From Planctomycetota bacterium (GTDB lineage Bacteria; Planctomycetota; UBA1135; GCA-002686595): a stretch of DNA of 64,000 bases. Location: contig JADJLZ010000012.1 of the NCBI GenBank assembly GCA_016709875.1, positions 124,001 to 188,000 on the forward strand. The letters run 5' to 3'. Positions 61,782 to 64,000 of this stretch are shown piece after piece. Numbering within the stretch: position 1 is the first letter of the stretch; every line of letters begins with the position of its first letter. The position numbers were made by a program, and so were the translations under genes. The notes beneath the pieces were generated by a model. It saw only the letters and a program-made list of their open reading frames with translations, had not been told where the DNA came from and did not search any database.

Positions 61782-61799
61782 GGCGGCGTGTGTCCCGAC

Positions 61800-61805
61800 A
61801 GAGTA
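61800..61805 (-). promoter_or_regulatory. Putative -10 element
   Basis: Minus-strand TACTCT preceded by GC lies 18 bases before the ATG at 61781. Confidence 0.35.
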
Positions 61806-62005
61806 GCGCGCGCTCGCGTCCGCCGGACGCGCCGAACCCGCGCCGCTCGTGGGAAGCTGCAGCCGAGCGCGCGGAATGCGTGGAACCGCCGGCGCTCGGG
61901 CGCCGTCGATTTCGACTGCGGGGACTAGCACGCCGACCTGACCAGGGATTTCCTCCCAGGCGCGCAGGCTTCCGAGTTGTAACTCTGCACTTCGAATCGC
62001 GGGGC

Positions 62006-62011
62006 TAGCAT
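62006..62011 (+). promoter_or_regulatory. Putative -10 element
   Basis: TAGCAT preceded by GC lies 42 bases before the ATG at 62054. The gap 61782-62053 holds no gene. Confidence 0.4.
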
Positions 62012-62053
62012 CGGCGCACCCTTGGCTCCTCCGAAGACATCGAGCGTGACACC

Positions 62054-63892
62054 ATGATGGAACTTGCATTCGTGCTCTGCGCGACGTTCACAGCATTCGC
62101 CGCCGAACCGACCGCGCAACATCGCTCAGCCGGCCAGAGCGAGCGCGTCGTCGTGACGGCGAAAGGCGCCTTCCGTCAGCTCACGGAGGAAACCGAGGGA
62201 AACACGGTGTTCCAGCCCCTGCAAGGCACCGGATCGCTGTGGACGCGGGACGACAACGGCTTGGGGTGGATTGGGAGCGCTGTCTCGATCGGGAACCACG
62301 GCAGCGAGGTCTTCGGCGAGCACAACCTCAACAACCAGCGCGCGGAACTCTTCTCGGCCTTCGATGCGAATCCTCCCAACGCGATCTGGAGCGACCTCGC
62401 CGCACTCGGGAGCAGCGGCCACCACGTCGCGTCGGCCGAGTCTGCCAGCCTGGACGTGGCGCTGCACACCTTCCAGGCGGGCACGTCGAACGCCTCGTGC
62501 GTGCTCTCGAAGTACACCGCCACCTCGGGCGGCACGCCCGATTGGACCTACACTTTCGCCGCGGGCCTCGAGGGCGCGAACGTGGCCGTCTCGCGCGACG
62601 GGTCGCGCATCGTGGCCGCCGCCAGCGACCACACGAACTCTTCGGCGCGCATCGCCGTCTTCGGGCCGGACTCCAACGTTCCGCTCTCGCAGACGACGAT
62701 CGCGCTCGGCGGCGCGAACAACGGCGTGCGCGGCTTCGACCTCTCGGCCGACGGGAGCACGCTCTACTTCAGCTCCTTCGACACGCCCGTCAATGCCTAC
62801 ATCTTCAACGTTGCGGCGCACAGCGTGGTCTTCACCACGCCGATCAACGCCAGCTTCGACAGCCACGCGATCTCGGGCAACGGTTCGATCTTCGCCTTCG
62901 GCAATTTCGGCACTCTCTCGCTCTACGAGAAGATCGGCGGCGTCTACACGCGCACCTACACGCGCAGCGTGCCCGGCACGGTCTACTGCGGCGCGATCGA
63001 CCTCTCGGACGACGGCTCGACAGCCGCGTTCGGCTGGGCCTCGTACACGACGGCGCTGACGGTGCAGATCGAGGCCCTCGACGTGCCGTCGAAGACGATC
63101 ACGATGACCGACATGGTCACTTCCACCAGTCCGGGCCTGCAGAACGTGGTCTCGTCCATCGCCTGCTCGGCCAAGGGCGAACGCTTCGCGGTCGGCTTGT
63201 GGGGCGACGCGACCGGGCCCGTGGCCGAGGCGCGCGTCTACGCGCGCAACCAGAACGCGCCGATCGTGAGTCTGGACGTCGGCGGGTCGGTCTACGGCGT
63301 CGCGATCTCGGCCGACGGCTTTCGCGCCGCATTCAGCAGCAAGTCGATGCACGCCAACCAGCTCGGACACGGCGGCGCGATCGATTTGCTCGGCGTCCAC
63401 ACGCCCTTCACCAGCATGTGCTCCGGCAATGGCTCGCTCGCCACGAGCTGTCCGTGCGGGAACAGCGGCTTGGCCGGACGCGGTTGCGAGAACTCCGCGA
63501 GCACCGGCGGCGGCCTGCTGACCGCGTCGGGGGCCGTGGCTCCGGACAGTGTGGTCCTCACGGCCAGCAACGTGACCGGTAGCGAGTTCTCGGTAGTGCT
63601 GCAGGGGCGCACCGTCGACCTCTCCGGGGCGGTCTTCGGCGACGGTGTGCGCTGCGTGAGCGGCACGCTCAAGCGCCTCTACGCCAGGAACGCCATCAAC
63701 GGCACGCTCGTGGCGCCGATTTCGGGCGAACCCTCGATCAGCGCGCGCTCCGCAGCGCTCGGCGACCCGATCGCGAACGGCGAGCACCGTACGTACCAGG
63801 TCTACTACCGTGACCCGGCCACGGGCTTTTGCGGGTCCTCGGCCGGCGGCGGCACCTTCAACATCACCAACGCGGTGCGCGTGAACTGGTGA
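62054..63892 (+). CDS. Secreted beta-propeller-like protein with C-terminal CPCGN/GCENS domain
   Basis: This 612-residue protein has a signal (MELAFVLCATFTAFAAEP). Residues ~30-430 have regular repeats of S-DG-S and -F-loops (VAVSRDGSRIVAAASDHTN, DLSADGSTLYFSSF, DLSDDGSTAAFGW, AISADGFRAAFSS), typical of WD/propeller blades. Residues ~455-612 form a cysteine domain: CSGNGSLATSCPCGNSG, GRGCENSASTGGGLL, VVLTASNVTGSEFSVVLQG. I recall such C-terminal domains in secreted planctomycete proteins, though their role is unknown. It is probably surface-exposed. Confidence 0.75.
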   Translation: MMELAFVLCATFTAFAAEPTAQHRSAGQSERVVVTAKGAFRQLTEETEGNTVFQPLQGTGSLWTRDDNGLGWIGSAVSIGNHGSEVFGEHNLNNQRAELFSAFDANPPNAIWSDLAALGSSGHHVASAESASLDVALHTFQAGTSNASCVLSKYTATSGGTPDWTYTFAAGLEGANVAVSRDGSRIVAAASDHTNSSARIAVFGPDSNVPLSQTTIALGGANNGVRGFDLSADGSTLYFSSFDTPVNAYIFNVAAHSVVFTTPINASFDSHAISGNGSIFAFGNFGTLSLYEKIGGVYTRTYTRSVPGTVYCGAIDLSDDGSTAAFGWASYTTALTVQIEALDVPSKTITMTDMVTSTSPGLQNVVSSIACSAKGERFAVGLWGDATGPVAEARVYARNQNAPIVSLDVGGSVYGVAISADGFRAAFSSKSMHANQLGHGGAIDLLGVHTPFTSMCSGNGSLATSCPCGNSGLAGRGCENSASTGGGLLTASGAVAPDSVVLTASNVTGSEFSVVLQGRTVDLSGAVFGDGVRCVSGTLKRLYARNAINGTLVAPISGEPSISARSAALGDPIANGEHRTYQVYYRDPATGFCGSSAGGGTFNITNAVRVNW

Positions 63893-63896
63893 GCGA

Positions 63897-63915
63897 CCGG
63901 GGCGCGAGGCCCCGG
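63897..63915 (+). terminator. GC-rich hairpin after the propeller gene
   Basis: CCGGGGC and GCCCCGG form a seven-base stem with a five-base loop, five bases after the stop. No strong T-run follows. Confidence 0.5.
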
Positions 63916-63966
63916 CGTGAACAGGACTTCGACACGGTTCGCACAGCCGAGATCCGTGGATAGGGA

Positions 63967-63972
63967 TAGGAT
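63967..63972 (+). promoter_or_regulatory. Putative -10 element for a gene beyond the window
   Basis: TAGGAT preceded by GA lies 28 bases before the right edge; no start codon is seen within reach. Confidence 0.3.
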
Positions 63973-64000
63973 GGCTCCACTTCGGGAACTCCCCACTGGA

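Noticed and set aside
61782..62069. Extension of the minus-strand membrane gene
   Set aside because: Composition is non-coding, and a hydrophobic start with a nearby -10 element exists at 61781.
63805..63996. Minus-strand 63-residue frame at the right edge
   Set aside because: It is mostly antisense to the propeller protein and has no family signal.
1..64000. Abundant CTCGAG, GCGCGC and similar palindromes
   Set aside because: They follow from the codon use of a very GC-rich genome (Leu-Glu and Arg/Ala codons) and lie mostly inside genes, so they are not treated as operators.
1..64000. CRISPR arrays, tRNA, rRNA, insertion sequences, prophage
   Set aside because: No spaced direct repeats, cloverleaf pattern, rRNA-like stretch, transposase or phage gene was seen on either strand.

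Overview
The window is about 64 kb of very GC-rich bacterial DNA. It is densely coded, many genes overlap by ATGA or GTGA, and GTG and TTG starts are common. Gene content suggests a high-GC member of the Planctomycetota, possibly near the Saltatorellus/Engelhardtia-type lineages. The pointers are an alternative complex III operon, an ECF sigma factor fused to a membrane segment and exported repeats, a secreted protein ending in a CPCGN/GCENS cysteine domain, a 71-residue zinc-ribbon protein starting MATSNFYEDRRYCRAC, and several SGNH proteins and sulfotransferases. The taxonomic call is inference from gene content. I found no rRNA, tRNA, CRISPR array or insertion sequence.

Layout. 1-11.4 kb is a surface polysaccharide locus: the end of a Wzx-like flippase, an O-antigen-ligase-like protein running into an SGNH hydrolase, a decayed glycosyltransferase, a GT4 and a GT2 glycosyltransferase, an asparagine-synthase-type amidotransferase, an initiating sugar-phosphate transferase with a GGDEF-like front end, and a mannose-1-phosphate guanylyltransferase-like enzyme. 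11.5-25.8 kb holds exported proteins: a frameshifted metzincin-like protease, two tandem SGNH proteins, a thioredoxin-fold/TPR protein divergent from a BatD-like protein, a sulfatase-fold lipoprotein and an M28 peptidase with a broken second PDZ domain.

26.0-44.0 kb is an 18-kb respiratory block, all on the plus strand and nearly without gaps. It begins with alternative complex III (actA, B, C, a D-E fusion, F) and a small membrane protein. Next come a COX2-like protein lacking every CuA ligand and a COX1-like protein that keeps the low-spin heme histidines but lacks the active-site tyrosine, the heme a3 ligand and one CuB histidine. The block ends with a true cbb3 oxidase and its assembly genes (SafE-like, ccoI, ccoS, a ccoN-ccoO fusion, ccoQ-like, a monoheme ccoP, ccoG and a 40-residue FixH-like remnant). 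The likely electron path is quinol to ACIII to c-type hemes to the cbb3 oxidase. The degenerate oxidase module probably acts as an electron-transfer or structural adaptor, not an oxygen reductase. I consider it the most interesting feature of the window.

44.0-64.0 kb is mixed: a structured intergenic region and a winged-helix protein, a cyclase-family hydrolase with a P2-type ATPase, two convergent sulfotransferases, an exported sugar-isomerase-like protein, a lipoprotein formylglycine-generating enzyme, the ECF fusion, a kelch protein, two LptF/LptG-type permeases in an operon with an ArnT-like transferase and a fourth SGNH protein, and a secreted beta-propeller-like protein.

Most transcription-unit starts carry a TANNNT element, usually preceded by GC or GA, often only 6-15 bases before the start codon. 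This suggests -10 promoters with very short or absent 5' leaders. The respiratory operon lacks such an element. Two genes (near 12,856 and 24,031) are interrupted by single-base frameshifts, and a third site near 1,980 is suspected. These may be assembly errors or real.
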